Positions 18,101 through 27,177 of a stretch of DNA of 64,000 nucleotides are shown piece by piece. The translations under genes and the position numbers were made by a program. Position 1 is the first letter of the stretch, and each line of letters begins with the position of its first letter. The notes under the pieces were generated by a model. That model was not told the DNA's origin and did not search any database. It saw only the letters and a list, made by a program, of their open reading frames with translations. The stretch lies in NCBI GenBank assembly GCA_018266775.1, contig JAFDZS010000001.1, positions 310,001 through 374,000 of the forward strand, in the 5' to 3' direction. Origin of the DNA: Bacteroidota bacterium. Lineage in GTDB: Bacteria > Bacteroidota > Bacteroidia > Chitinophagales > Chitinophagaceae.

Positions 18101-21061
18101 AGAAGCACATTGCCCATTACCATACAAAGACCGGATGTGGTGGTATCGGCAATCAGTGTTCCATCCACAGCGGTGGGCGGACAAAGCATCCCTGTCAGCT
18201 ACAGTATTTTAAACAATGGCCCTGGCGCAGTGTATAACCATATCCGCAGGGATAAAATTTATATGAGTACTTCTCCCGTATTCGACATCAGTGCCCAATT
18301 GATCAGCACGGAGGTGTTTACAGAGAATTTGCCGGTGAACACACCAACGCCACATACGCTTAATTATACATTCCCTGTTTCAACATCAGGCACAAGATAC
18401 TTTTATGTGCAAACCAATTTCGACAGTGCATTTAAAGAAACCAACAGTAATAACAATATCAGTGCAGCGGCAGTAACAACAGTGAGTACAGCTGTTGCCA
18501 ATGATCTTGTTGTTTCCGGTGTTCAGGTTGCAGATACCATCTTCAGCATCTATCCCGGTTTGATCAAATACACAGTGCAAAACAATGGCACAGGCACTAC
18601 TGCCGGTGTGTGGAAGGACAGTATATTTATCAGCTGCAATTCCACTTTCAATGCTGCAACCAGTTATTTCATTGCAACAAGAAATCATTCAGAACAAATA
18701 ACCAACGGGCAGAGTTACATGGATTCATTCTATGTAAACATTCCTTTCAGTTATACCATTAACAACTGCTTTTTACCAACTGCAGTGAACACGGCTTACT
18801 TCTTTGTCAAAACCAATGCCGATAATGTGGTGTTTGAAGGCAGTAACGGAAACAACAACATAACAGGGTCAGGTATACGTACTTTAATTAACCCATTGGT
18901 GGATCATATTGTAACAACAGTTACCGCACCGGATACCGCAACAGTGGGAAGGCCATACCCTGTGAACTGGTCAGTAAAGAATATTGGATACAACCCGGGT
19001 CAATTTAATTATGGTGTTAACGGCCTGTGGAGTGATGGGGTTTATTTTTCAACCGATTCTGTTTTCAACAGTAATGCAGTATTCGCTTCCGATTTTTCTG
19101 AAAGTACGGTACTGAATACCAACCAGAGTTACAGCGACAGTAAGAATGCCACACCACCCAATATTCCCACAGGCGATTATTATGTATTGGTGAAAACCAA
19201 TTATAACGGAATGATTACAGCCGAAAAGGTGCTTGACAATAATACCAACCTGGTACGCACTGCCGGCGGCGCAGCTAAAAAAATACATGTGATACAGCCA
19301 TTGCTGCCCGATCTTACAGACTCCATAATAACTGCACCTGCGTTAATTGCAACCGGCCAGCCATTAACTGCAATTGCAACTGTAAGTAATAAGGGTGCTG
19401 GTGATACTTACCCGGCTAACTGGAGCGATCAGCTGTGGTTATCGCAGGATTTTATTCCTGGAAATTCGGGTGATATTTTATTATCTGCAACCAGCCATAA
19501 CGGTACTTTACAACCCAATCAATCGTATAATGATACCACTGTTGCCAATATTCCATTAAACATTGTTCCCGGAAATTATGTACTGATCAGCCGTACCAAT
19601 TCAACCGGCAATGTATTCGAATCTAACAGTAATAACAACCTTGGCTTTAAATATATTACTGTATACAGCCCGGCGCCATCAGATCTTATCGTGCAAAATG
19701 TTGTAACGCCGGATACTGTACTGCTGGGTTATACTATCGACACTGCTCAATGGGTTGTAAAGAATATTTCATCCAATACAGCAGCAGGTGTATCTGCCGA
19801 TGGAATTTATTTATCGAATAGTAACACACTTGATTCCACAGCCATATTGCTGGGTATAAAAAATAAGACGATCAATATTGGCCCATTATCCGCAGATACA
19901 GTCAGGATGGTGCCGTTGGTATTGGGTGCCACAGAAGGCAATTACCATGTAATAGTAAAAACCGATCTGCTGAACAATATTGTTGAAACGAATAAAGACA
20001 ATAATACTGGTGTTGCCGCCTTGCCTATATATGTTAAGGTAAAAGAGCTGCCCATGAATGTGCTAACACCCAACACGCTTTATAACACACCAAGATTTTA
20101 TAAACTGGTAATACCGGATTCATTAAATGGCGCTACGATACTGCTCACATTAAAATCGGGTGATTCATTAACCATGAAAAATCAACTGTTTGTTGGCAAG
20201 GAATATGTGCCCACTGCAGCCCACTTTGATTATGCATACAATAACCCCAACTATGGTAACCAGCAAATCACTATGGCATCAGTAACGGCGGGTACTTATT
20301 ATATCATGGCAAGATGTGTTGCTTCACAGCCGGTGGTGCAGAATATCAGTTTACTGGCAGAGCGGTTACCCTTTGCTATTCTTTCTGTGCAATCTTCTTC
20401 CGGTGGTAATATTGGCAATGTAACGGTTAAGATTAGCGGCTCATTGTTCACCAATGATATGACAGCGAAATTGAGCAACGGAACCACTACCATTACTGCA
20501 TCGGCAGTATACTTTACCAACAGTACACAGGTATTTGCAACATTTAATTTACAGGGCAGGCCGTTGGGCATCTATGACCTCTCGTTGATAAAAACAGATT
20601 TATCAATTGCTGTACTGCCTGCCAGCTTCAGCATTGTAAATGGTAACAATGGTGGCGTACTCACCGGTGGTGGAAATAATACCGGCCAGAGCGGAAGCGG
20701 CGGACAACCGGGTTGCGATCCCGGAACGCCTGGTGGATTAAATTCATTGCTGGTAACAGAAATTGTTGCGCCCGCTAAAGTATTTGTAGGTTGGCCATTT
20801 GTGATACAAATCAATTATAACAACCCGGCCAACTTTGATATACCCGTACAAACAAGAACATTGTTTAACGATAAGAATGTAACAATGGCATTGACACAGG
20901 CAGGGCTTGCCAATGGTACCACAACATTGTACCTGGAATTATCTGAAAACGGCGGGCCTCCGGGTATCATCAGGGCCGGTGGAAGTGGTACGATAACCAT
21001 ATATGCAAAAACACCGCCCAATACGCCGGGGCACACACACATCAATTTTACACTAAAGTAA
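12161..21061 (+). CDS. Giant secreted CARDB/MBG repeat protein (2966 aa)
   Basis: After a signal peptide (~1-22) come L-domain-like leucine-rich repeats (~80-440, recurring xNPxLxxLxGLxN phrases), then a WNGTNSSNWDDADNW module (~455) leading into beta-strand repeats (~480-750). Next are two PKD-like modules (~1007-1090 and ~1327-1413) flanking two MBG-like repeats (~1163-1327; PQTITF ... YGDAPF and PQTITF ... FGNPPI). Eight CARDB domains start near 1515, 1660, 1800, 1990, 2113, 2246, 2382 and 2505 with the pattern PDLxVxxVxxP ... VNWxVKNxG. A degenerate ninth starts near 2860 after a glycine-rich linker. CARDB and MBG modules are typical of large adhesins. No T9SS sorting domain or anchor is seen at the C-terminus (ending INFTLK), unlike the next gene, 31 nt downstream. 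Role in adhesion or matrix is inferred. Confidence 0.88.
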   Translation: MKMKAIFIWACLCLLVHTAVTAQMKRVVVKMSSKVRTAPVQNNFSPNNISSCTVDTIILTSQAQIDNFTTDYPACTTPKYLFIDGTGASPAITNLDGLSSLTEIINKLKISHTSIVNVSALNNITFIGDTLEIDHNPLLTGLGLNNLDSLGALILTALPLCTDISGLSNNITATGSINIDSTAITNLSGLSGIVNITNGGFLGLRIAHTPVTSLNSFANLNSIAGYMLLEGNPDLSSIDMNSLTSAYGFLFSDMPNLVTISGLTTNFPNAGIGTFWMINTGITNLTGMEGVTSATNFYLWSNPNLTSLQGLQNLSGNIGGGISIHDNPLLNDVSALSNITTINDGTLEFDSNPALINLAGVGNITTIGRGLWITNNSNLPSLADLNANLVIQNNGNTDSVRITDNNQLALCSFTPLCNYLNIDGRADIENNATGCSSIAEILASCASSCTAPPASVWNGTNSSNWDDADNWTPSGVPGFCTKVTIPASWNVNNYPVANSNITIGGLIMESGAELDLSGNALNITKTLQLDGANIYSATNVIATRVYAPDVANTTIEGNFTCQDFGGLSTFQFNNFNGDVVFSDSTGRTAQCSVFLNQFYGNLNFICNSDFGNMYLSNASPGYDYVQGNLTVTNNSSADISVGLGGDRPLKVQGDFIVDASNGHVDINNLTFVGGTFNPHTTQLGSNRIKINNLFMENGAETRLDQTVEINNSLVFDNGSNKINTTASNLLILNNGATVTRDPLNNRGFINGPMKKIGNEAFTFPVGKYEFQYGGDNYGPISISAPANSTDEFTAEYFHHSAGNDGYDTSLYSPGFGGISGKEYWTLQRDNGNTDVNVTLSYDSARSGVAYLADAMQVAGWNGSLWKSWGNGGYNGNVASGTLLSGVPLTGYGPLTLSFKPFRKPVITIGNVDSIPCGNNFISVPFSLDTAMIAGNTFKVELSDSLGVFSSSFNPVLGTKATITSDTITAFISSGLNMGSHYKIRVVGNLPGDTSVNTKTIIPHSTPLQTFNIIGPAPACLGVGVQKYYPSIHEPGVTYNWILSGGGSFTTNGDTAMVSWASTGFYSLTCTSANYCGNGPQKFLSVEVKPAAPTATPTVNNSGRWLFASQLPANASYQWYRNGGVISGANNSTYYASLAGDYTVRFTNYCGNSPASNIISFAANALPQTITFPAMPTKTYGDAPFVPNATASSGLPVAFTVVSGPAVINAQTNILTITGTGPVTVKASQPGDNLYDTAAPVTQTFAVNKAPQTITFTAIPAQNFGNPPIILSATATSGLPVSYAIVSGPATLSGNTATLTGLGTVTVSAAQSGDTNYLPATAVNNSFCVSVSALSTISGYTNLCPGTATYTVNDIPGATYLWRIAGGGTLPSTTSTATVNWSTPGLYALIVSASGSCGAASGNDTLMVEVINSIQPDSVISMLPADGAINQQLPLALSWVPAHPNNFYTFDVYIWPANQVQPSTPYVAGLTSVNYTVPVSSGLLANQAYKWMVVAHNGSCTQINTGPIQQFTLIPLPDLIVQNVQAPATAFSGQTIAVNWTVKNNGPGNTSTNQSWTDAVFLSFDTIPNFNIVPETSPAAWSQLQFPIKPLLIGTKQNVSALNNGQQYSNSINFTLPLSYSQPLYAYVITNYQAGTNAPQEVTLQNDTARAPQAIAVTLSPTPDLRVDTVFIPNSTFSGSTINVTYKVKNYGALTPPGVSWKDKIYISQSPIFNISTAIPLQLPKANGTYYANADEAESVNSTQLATDSSYTKSIQVVVPNFIFGQWFIYVFTNYNSSLYEGALANNNVNNNQLQVFLTPTPHLTVSSLTLPLTVASTTQQIGVNWNINNAGFNDNIEKNKGHYFVPNGSCTLPGPLGTGLAIRDSVGFGSSYWVDRVYLSTDASGLNIANAVQVSETVHGISGSGLYADFGPFPALCQPPGTDPSQFNVNTQPVILPAANYPANNGFVIPDDIVPGNYYVYVLANAMHNVYEYPGTPETRRSTLPITIQRPDVVVSAISVPSTAVGGQSIPVSYSILNNGPGAVYNHIRRDKIYMSTSPVFDISAQLISTEVFTENLPVNTPTPHTLNYTFPVSTSGTRYFYVQTNFDSAFKETNSNNNISAAAVTTVSTAVANDLVVSGVQVADTIFSIYPGLIKYTVQNNGTGTTAGVWKDSIFISCNSTFNAATSYFIATRNHSEQITNGQSYMDSFYVNIPFSYTINNCFLPTAVNTAYFFVKTNADNVVFEGSNGNNNITGSGIRTLINPLVDHIVTTVTAPDTATVGRPYPVNWSVKNIGYNPGQFNYGVNGLWSDGVYFSTDSVFNSNAVFASDFSESTVLNTNQSYSDSKNATPPNIPTGDYYVLVKTNYNGMITAEKVLDNNTNLVRTAGGAAKKIHVIQPLLPDLTDSIITAPALIATGQPLTAIATVSNKGAGDTYPANWSDQLWLSQDFIPGNSGDILLSATSHNGTLQPNQSYNDTTVANIPLNIVPGNYVLISRTNSTGNVFESNSNNNLGFKYITVYSPAPSDLIVQNVVTPDTVLLGYTIDTAQWVVKNISSNTAAGVSADGIYLSNSNTLDSTAILLGIKNKTINIGPLSADTVRMVPLVLGATEGNYHVIVKTDLLNNIVETNKDNNTGVAALPIYVKVKELPMNVLTPNTLYNTPRFYKLVIPDSLNGATILLTLKSGDSLTMKNQLFVGKEYVPTAAHFDYAYNNPNYGNQQITMASVTAGTYYIMARCVASQPVVQNISLLAERLPFAILSVQSSSGGNIGNVTVKISGSLFTNDMTAKLSNGTTTITASAVYFTNSTQVFATFNLQGRPLGIYDLSLIKTDLSIAVLPASFSIVNGNNGGVLTGGGNNTGQSGSGGQPGCDPGTPGGLNSLLVTEIVAPAKVFVGWPFVIQINYNNPANFDIPVQTRTLFNDKNVTMALTQAGLANGTTTLYLELSENGGPPGIIRAGGSGTITIYAKTPPNTPGHTHINFTLK

Positions 21062-21092
21062 ACAGCCAAAAATAAGTAGTTCACTTTTAAAC

Positions 21093-24000
21093 ATGAATAT
21101 GAAAAAGACAACGATTTGTAAGTACATATATCAACATACATTATTGCTCATGGCAATGTTGTTGACAGCAGCTGTTCATGCTCATGCACAGAATATTAAT
21201 ATTCCCAATAAAACAGGCCCGATGGGTTTACAGGTGAATACGCTTACAGGTAACTTATTCTTTACCCGTAATGATCTGTATATTCCTGCAAGACATTTTT
21301 CATTCAACATCAGTTTTCATTATAACAGCTTCAACTTCGATAGTAATGTTGGTTATGGTAATGGATGGAACTTCGATTATAATATTAAATATGCAAATGA
21401 CACAACAGGCGGTAAAATTATTACCTGGGGCGATGGAAGGGAAGACGGTTATAAAGCAGGCGCTAACGGAATATTCATTGCACCCAGGGGTTTTTTTAGT
21501 ACACTTGCCGAATACCAGCCCGGCAAATTCAGCATCACCGAAACAGACGGTACAAAATACTTTTTTGATAACAGCACGAACAGGCGCATTACCCGGATGG
21601 AGGAACCGAATGGCAATTACCTGAACTTCTCCTATACGGACACACTGCTTACAGCCTTGACTAACGGTGCAGGTCAGACTATTTCATTTACTTACACCAG
21701 CGGCAGGCTGACTGCTGTAACAGATGCCATGGCAACGCCAACCCGTACATTCACCTATGTATATGATGGTGCAGGCAACCTGAAAGAAGTAAAAGACCCG
21801 CTGAATAATTCAACCAAATATTCTTATCTCGTAAACGGACCAATCAAAGATGTGACAGATAAAAACAACAACAAGGTTGATATTATCTACTTCAATAATT
21901 TCAGCATCAGTGAACTGATTGGCTGTAATAAAAGGCTTAGCTTCTCCTACGATACGGCCACACTCACCACCCTGGTTACCGATTACCTGGATGATGGTAA
22001 TAACCAGGTGACCAAATATGAATATAAAAAGCAGGAAGGCAGTACCTGGCTCAGCGGTATGTCTGGTAATTGCTGCGGATTCGATACAAAATTTGAATTT
22101 GATAACAACGGCAACAAAATAAAAGAGACGGATGCCAATGGAAATATTACCAGCTTCACTTACGACAGCCATGGCAATATGCTTACCATGACAGATGCCC
22201 TTAATCAAACAGTAGCGTATACCTATACACCGGATTTTAGTAAGATAACCAGTTTTACAGATGAAAATGGATACATCACCACGATGACCTATGACACCAG
22301 GGGCAATCTTACCCAAATTACAGAACCGGGTAACCTTGTTTATACAGCAACCTATGCAGCGAACGGAGATATTATAACCAGTACCGACCCCAGGGGTAAT
22401 ACATTTACGTATAACTATGACAGTTATGGAAACCCATTAAGCGTTAACGGCCCTGAAGGTTTTACCGCCCAGCTGGCTTTTGATACCAGGGGAAACCTGC
22501 TTTCGGTTACAGATGCCAACGGTAATACGAATAATATAGAATATGATATTTTAAGCAGGCTTAAAAAAATAACCGACCCATCAAACAGCAATATACAGGT
22601 AAGCTACGACGCAGAAGGAAACCCGGTTTTACTGAAAAATGATAACAATGAAACCATCAATATGGCTTATGATGCCAGTAACAGGCCGGTAGAAATAACC
22701 AATCCCGTGGGCGAAAAAACAAAGGTTACCTACGATGCAATGGATAACCTTAAAAGCGTTACCAATACCATAGGCGGTACCTTCAGCCTGAATTACGATA
22801 ACAGGAACCGGCTGAAAAAAGCCACCGATCCTTCAGGCAATACACTTACCACCGATTATGATGCCAACGGCAACCTTACTGTTTTAAATATGCCCAATGG
22901 TCAAAAAGTAAATTATACTTACGATGCTTTAAACAGGGTAACTGTTGTAAGTGATATAAACGGTACAGCGCTTAAACTCAGCTACGATAAAAAAAGTAAT
23001 ATTACCAGTTATACCAACAGCAGCGGCGCCATATTTAATGTTGAATATGATAACCTTAACAGGGTTAAAAAACTCACCGATCCCCTGGGCAACTTTTATG
23101 CACCCGGCTATGATAACAACAGTAATGTAATTAGTATAACCGACCGCAACGGATATACTTCTACCTACACCTACGACAGCCTTAACCAGGTTAAAACAAT
23201 GACCGATAATAATGGAAATACCATTACCACCGATTATGATGCCGCCAGTAATCCTGTTGCAGTAAAAGATCAGAATAATAATATTACCACTTACACTTAC
23301 GACAACCTTAACCGGTTAAAGCGGGTAACCTACCCCGATGGAAAATTTATTGAGTATACTTATGATAATAAATCCAACATCATTGCCAAAAAAATCCCGG
23401 ATGGAAGTACAATTAACTTTGTGTACGACACACTGAACAGGGTGATTTCGAAAACCCTCCCCGGTGGAGAAGTATTTGCCTACACTTATGATTCTGCCGG
23501 GCGTATACGCACTGCCACTAATAATGCAGGAACCGTAACATTAACTTATGATGCACTAAGCCGCGTGAGTTCAGAAATATTTGCAGGCAAAACAGTAAAT
23601 TACAGCTACAACGTTTCCGGCAGGATGCAAACCACCGTTTATCCCAATGGTACAACGGTGGTTAAAAGTTACGATACCCGCAACAAGCTCATCAGTATTA
23701 CGCAGGATAATGCGGTGCTGGTAACTTATCAATACAATGCAGCCGGCCAGCTTGCTTCAAAAACAATGGCCAATGGAATTATCACCAACTATCAATACGA
23801 CTTTGCCAACCGGCTGATCAATATTTCAACAGCAGGCGGCGCCATACAAAACAGCAATTTTGCCTACAACAACGAACAGCAAAAAACGTCCATCAACCGC
23901 CTGAATGATCCGACTGCGTCTGAACAATTCACTTATGATAACGGTGGGCGGTTAACGGATTACAAAAGGGGTATAATTGGCGGCCTGCCTGTAATACAAA

Positions 24001-27000
24001 ATACTTACGGCTATGATGCGCTGGGCAACAGAACAACAGCCAATTTGAATGGCACCAATACAACCTATACCAGCAATAACCTGAACCAGCTTCTTAACAG
24101 CAATAACGGCACCCAGAATATTAATTTCACTTATGACAATAATGGTAACCTTATTTATGACGGACAATTTTATAAGAGCTATGATGCCGAGGGAAGGTTA
24201 CTTAAAGATTCTTCATCACCGGCAAATGTGATAACCTATCAATACGATGCCTTTAACAGAAGGGTGACAAAAAGCCTTAATGGTAACGCCCTGCACTACA
24301 CGTTCTCCGGCTTAACACCCATTGAAGAAAGAGATGCAACAGGAAACTCAGTTATCAATAAAACAATTTTTGCAGGTTTTCTTAAACCGGTGGTCAACGA
24401 AAAAAATAACCAGCAGTTCTTTTATCATGAGAATGAAATGAATTCGGTGGAAGCCATCACCAACCAGCAGGGAAGGTTACTGGAAAAATACCAATATGAT
24501 GTGTATGGAAAAATAAGCATGTACGATTCATTAAATAATCCGTTAACGGGCTCGCTTGCCGGCAACTATTTTGGTTTTACCGGCCAGGTGTATGACAGTG
24601 CCACGGGCAGGTATCATTTCTTCTTCAGGGAATATAATCCGGAAACAGGGTTGTTTAACCAGCGGGATCCGATTGGTTATACAGATGGTATGGGCATGTA
24701 TCAATATGTGCATAATAACCCGGCCAATGGAATTGATATTTTAGGATTGGAATCCGGCCAGGTTGTTTTAGATGAACTGCAACAAATGCAACAGGACAGG
24801 CTGAGAGAAGAAGACAGAAAAAATCCCTGCAACAGGATAAAAACCAACCTGCTAAAATTAGTAAATGAAGAAAGTACACCTTACAGTTTAAAAGATTTAC
24901 TTACAGATGTCAAGAATATTCGCGGCTTAACGGAACAATTCAGGGATTTAGATAACCGCACCAACTTTGGCGCTTTAGAGCTGATGGAGGAAACCACAAA
25001 AGTGCCGCTGAGTTCCCTTAATAAAGGCCTTGGTAATTTACTTTCTTTAAACACCGTTTTAAATGACATAGGTGATTTTGCAGTGAATGGCGCAAATGGA
25101 AAATCAAACGCAGAAGTATTGGGAACAGTGGTGAAAGATTTTAACAGCAGCGTAAAGCTTGTAAATACGCTGGCAAATGCCAGCCCAAGTACTGTAGAGT
25201 TTTTAGCATCAACACCTAAAGTATCGCAGTTTTTAAAAGTGGGCGGAGAAGTGGCAGGTGCAGAAGTACTTGCAGTGGCCTCTATTTTAGAACCCGCCAT
25301 TACTTATTCTGCCGAACAGTACTATAGCTCAAACGATGGTATGCTGGGATTAATAGTTCCTAAAAAAGTGGGCGACCCTGATTTACGCTTTGCAGACAGG
25401 CAGGCTACCAACCGCAGTGAAAATCCATTTTTCAGGGCGAGCAGAGACCAGGCGATGGTCGATATTGAAAAAAGAATAGCAGAAGCCAATCAAAAAAAGA
25501 AAGTATTATCTGAAAGGTACAGGAGAGAATTTATCAGGAGAGTAGCTTCTTTTTTAAGAAGAATTGGTTGCCCTCAAAATTATAACGGTGGTACCCAAAG
25601 GCCGGCTGGCCCTGTTACTGGTAATGGCAAAGATGTGGAAGCCATTACCTCCAACGATCCCAATGCCATCATTGGCCCCGATGGACAGCCGGATAAACAT
25701 TGGGTGAGTGTAAAAGACAGGCTGCCCTATACCATTTTGTTCGAAAATTCAAAAACAGCCAGTGCTCCTGCAAAATTTGTACGCATCACTTCACCCATCG
25801 AACCGAAAGAAGATGCCGCTACATTCCAGCTGAGCAATTTTGGTTTCAATAACCAAACATTTACTGTGCCCAATGGTACATCATCCTATTATCAACGCCT
25901 GGATTGCAGGGATTCTTTGGGGCTATACGTTGACGTTACTGCCGGTTATGACCAGGTTGCCAACCAGGCATTCTGGGAATTTCAATCCATAGACCCGGTA
26001 ACACTGCTGCCGCCCACCAATCCGTTAAAAGGGTTTTTATTGCTGCAGGACAGTACTAATATGACCAGTGGACATGCCTTTGCAAGCTTCAGTATGAAAC
26101 CCAAAACAAATGCCATCACCCTGGATACCATTGGGGCAAGGGCTTCTATTGTTTTTGATATTCATGATACCATACCCACCAATATTGCCACCAATACTAT
26201 CGATGCATTTGCACCCACCAGCCATATCACTGCGGTAACATCGCCTGCACCCAATACCATAACACTTAACTGGACAGGCACTGATGATAGCGGCGGTTGC
26301 GGAATAGATTACTATACCATTTATGTATCCAACGATCATATCAATTATACTGTGTTTATTCCAAAAATCAGCAGAACCGATACTACCTTTACCCTGCCAC
26401 CCGACACCAGCTATTGCTTTTTTGTACTGGCAACAGACCGGGTGGGCAATACCGAAGTATTGCGGCAGGGAGAAATACAATGCGGTGTAACAGCACCTTT
26501 GCCGGTAACCTGGCTGTTTTTCAAAGGCAGCACTGTGGCTAAAGATAATGTACTGGACTGGGCAACAGCCAGTGAACAAAACACCAAACAGTTTGATGTG
26601 GAACGGTCGCTCAATGGTGTTACGTTTACAAAGATTGGCGTGGTGAATGCCGTTGGCAACAGCAGCACAGTGAGCAACTACCAGTATACAGATTATAATA
26701 TAGACAGGCTGAACAGCACAGTAATGTATTACCGCTTAAAACAAATTGACATCAACGGTAAATTCAATTACAGCAATATTGTACGGTTGAATTATAATGC
26801 AAAGCAGCGTGTGCCAACAATAGTATATCCTAATCCAACACAGGGAACAGTAACGATACTTTGCGGAGATAAATCCTTTGTAGGCACCATGGCTGTTATA
26901 TATGATATCAACGGCAGGGTTTTGGAAAACATCAAAATTACCGCCAATGCCCAGGCAGTACATTTAGATCAATATGTAAACGGAGTGTATTTAATTAAAC

Positions 27001-27038
27001 TCAGTAATAATGAAGTGCTGAAAGTAATAAAGCAATAG
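21093..27038 (+). CDS. RHS/YD-repeat protein with T9SS C-terminal sorting domain (1981 aa)
   Basis: After a signal peptide (ending near residue 33, HAHAQ) comes an RHS N-terminal region (GPMGLQVNTLTGNLFFTRND), then dozens of YD repeats to ~1150 (YDxxGN, TYDSLNQVKTMTDNNGN). The RHS core is at ~1165-1217, with DPIGYTDGMGMYQYVHNNP and NGIDILG. In polymorphic toxins a toxin tip follows here. Instead ~300 helical residues of unknown type (~1218-1520) lead into a surface module (~1520-1706; WVSVKDRLPYTILFEN ... ASIVFDIHDTIPTN), an FN3-like domain (~1709-1799), a LPVTW-type module (~1804-1899) and a T9SS type A sorting domain (~1909-1981; VYPNPTQG ... VNGVYLIKL). It is therefore probably carried to the cell surface or released by T9SS. 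No immunity gene follows. It is probably cotranscribed with the preceding gene. Confidence 0.92.
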   Translation: MNMKKTTICKYIYQHTLLLMAMLLTAAVHAHAQNINIPNKTGPMGLQVNTLTGNLFFTRNDLYIPARHFSFNISFHYNSFNFDSNVGYGNGWNFDYNIKYANDTTGGKIITWGDGREDGYKAGANGIFIAPRGFFSTLAEYQPGKFSITETDGTKYFFDNSTNRRITRMEEPNGNYLNFSYTDTLLTALTNGAGQTISFTYTSGRLTAVTDAMATPTRTFTYVYDGAGNLKEVKDPLNNSTKYSYLVNGPIKDVTDKNNNKVDIIYFNNFSISELIGCNKRLSFSYDTATLTTLVTDYLDDGNNQVTKYEYKKQEGSTWLSGMSGNCCGFDTKFEFDNNGNKIKETDANGNITSFTYDSHGNMLTMTDALNQTVAYTYTPDFSKITSFTDENGYITTMTYDTRGNLTQITEPGNLVYTATYAANGDIITSTDPRGNTFTYNYDSYGNPLSVNGPEGFTAQLAFDTRGNLLSVTDANGNTNNIEYDILSRLKKITDPSNSNIQVSYDAEGNPVLLKNDNNETINMAYDASNRPVEITNPVGEKTKVTYDAMDNLKSVTNTIGGTFSLNYDNRNRLKKATDPSGNTLTTDYDANGNLTVLNMPNGQKVNYTYDALNRVTVVSDINGTALKLSYDKKSNITSYTNSSGAIFNVEYDNLNRVKKLTDPLGNFYAPGYDNNSNVISITDRNGYTSTYTYDSLNQVKTMTDNNGNTITTDYDAASNPVAVKDQNNNITTYTYDNLNRLKRVTYPDGKFIEYTYDNKSNIIAKKIPDGSTINFVYDTLNRVISKTLPGGEVFAYTYDSAGRIRTATNNAGTVTLTYDALSRVSSEIFAGKTVNYSYNVSGRMQTTVYPNGTTVVKSYDTRNKLISITQDNAVLVTYQYNAAGQLASKTMANGIITNYQYDFANRLINISTAGGAIQNSNFAYNNEQQKTSINRLNDPTASEQFTYDNGGRLTDYKRGIIGGLPVIQNTYGYDALGNRTTANLNGTNTTYTSNNLNQLLNSNNGTQNINFTYDNNGNLIYDGQFYKSYDAEGRLLKDSSSPANVITYQYDAFNRRVTKSLNGNALHYTFSGLTPIEERDATGNSVINKTIFAGFLKPVVNEKNNQQFFYHENEMNSVEAITNQQGRLLEKYQYDVYGKISMYDSLNNPLTGSLAGNYFGFTGQVYDSATGRYHFFFREYNPETGLFNQRDPIGYTDGMGMYQYVHNNPANGIDILGLESGQVVLDELQQMQQDRLREEDRKNPCNRIKTNLLKLVNEESTPYSLKDLLTDVKNIRGLTEQFRDLDNRTNFGALELMEETTKVPLSSLNKGLGNLLSLNTVLNDIGDFAVNGANGKSNAEVLGTVVKDFNSSVKLVNTLANASPSTVEFLASTPKVSQFLKVGGEVAGAEVLAVASILEPAITYSAEQYYSSNDGMLGLIVPKKVGDPDLRFADRQATNRSENPFFRASRDQAMVDIEKRIAEANQKKKVLSERYRREFIRRVASFLRRIGCPQNYNGGTQRPAGPVTGNGKDVEAITSNDPNAIIGPDGQPDKHWVSVKDRLPYTILFENSKTASAPAKFVRITSPIEPKEDAATFQLSNFGFNNQTFTVPNGTSSYYQRLDCRDSLGLYVDVTAGYDQVANQAFWEFQSIDPVTLLPPTNPLKGFLLLQDSTNMTSGHAFASFSMKPKTNAITLDTIGARASIVFDIHDTIPTNIATNTIDAFAPTSHITAVTSPAPNTITLNWTGTDDSGGCGIDYYTIYVSNDHINYTVFIPKISRTDTTFTLPPDTSYCFFVLATDRVGNTEVLRQGEIQCGVTAPLPVTWLFFKGSTVAKDNVLDWATASEQNTKQFDVERSLNGVTFTKIGVVNAVGNSSTVSNYQYTDYNIDRLNSTVMYYRLKQIDINGKFNYSNIVRLNYNAKQRVPTIVYPNPTQGTVTILCGDKSFVGTMAVIYDINGRVLENIKITANAQAVHLDQYVNGVYLIKLSNNEVLKVIKQ

Positions 27039-27105
27039 GCTAAGTATAAGGTGGAATGAAATATTGAAGTGCGGCTGCACCATTCCGTTCAATAAAAAGT
27101 GCAGC

Positions 27106-27145
27106 AATAAAAAAACTCCCGTGAATCAACGGGAGTTTTTTTATT
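27106..27145. terminator. Strong bidirectional intrinsic terminator
   Basis: A perfect 17-bp stem: AATAAAAAAACTCCCGT (27106-27122), loop GAATCA, and the exact complement at 27129-27145 with a run of seven T. It separates the RHS gene (+) from the convergent esterase gene (-). Confidence 0.93.
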
Positions 27146-27177
27146 AAAATAGTTTGATGTGGGATAGCCTGAAAAAT

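Noticed and set aside
21061-21093. Possible frameshift splitting one giant protein into two
   Set aside because: The second frame begins with its own complete signal peptide and RHS N-terminal region, so the two are separate genes.
24745-25650. Polymorphic toxin tip after the RHS core
   Set aside because: No nuclease, deaminase or pore-forming motif is recognisable, the region is followed by surface modules, and there is no immunity-like gene downstream.
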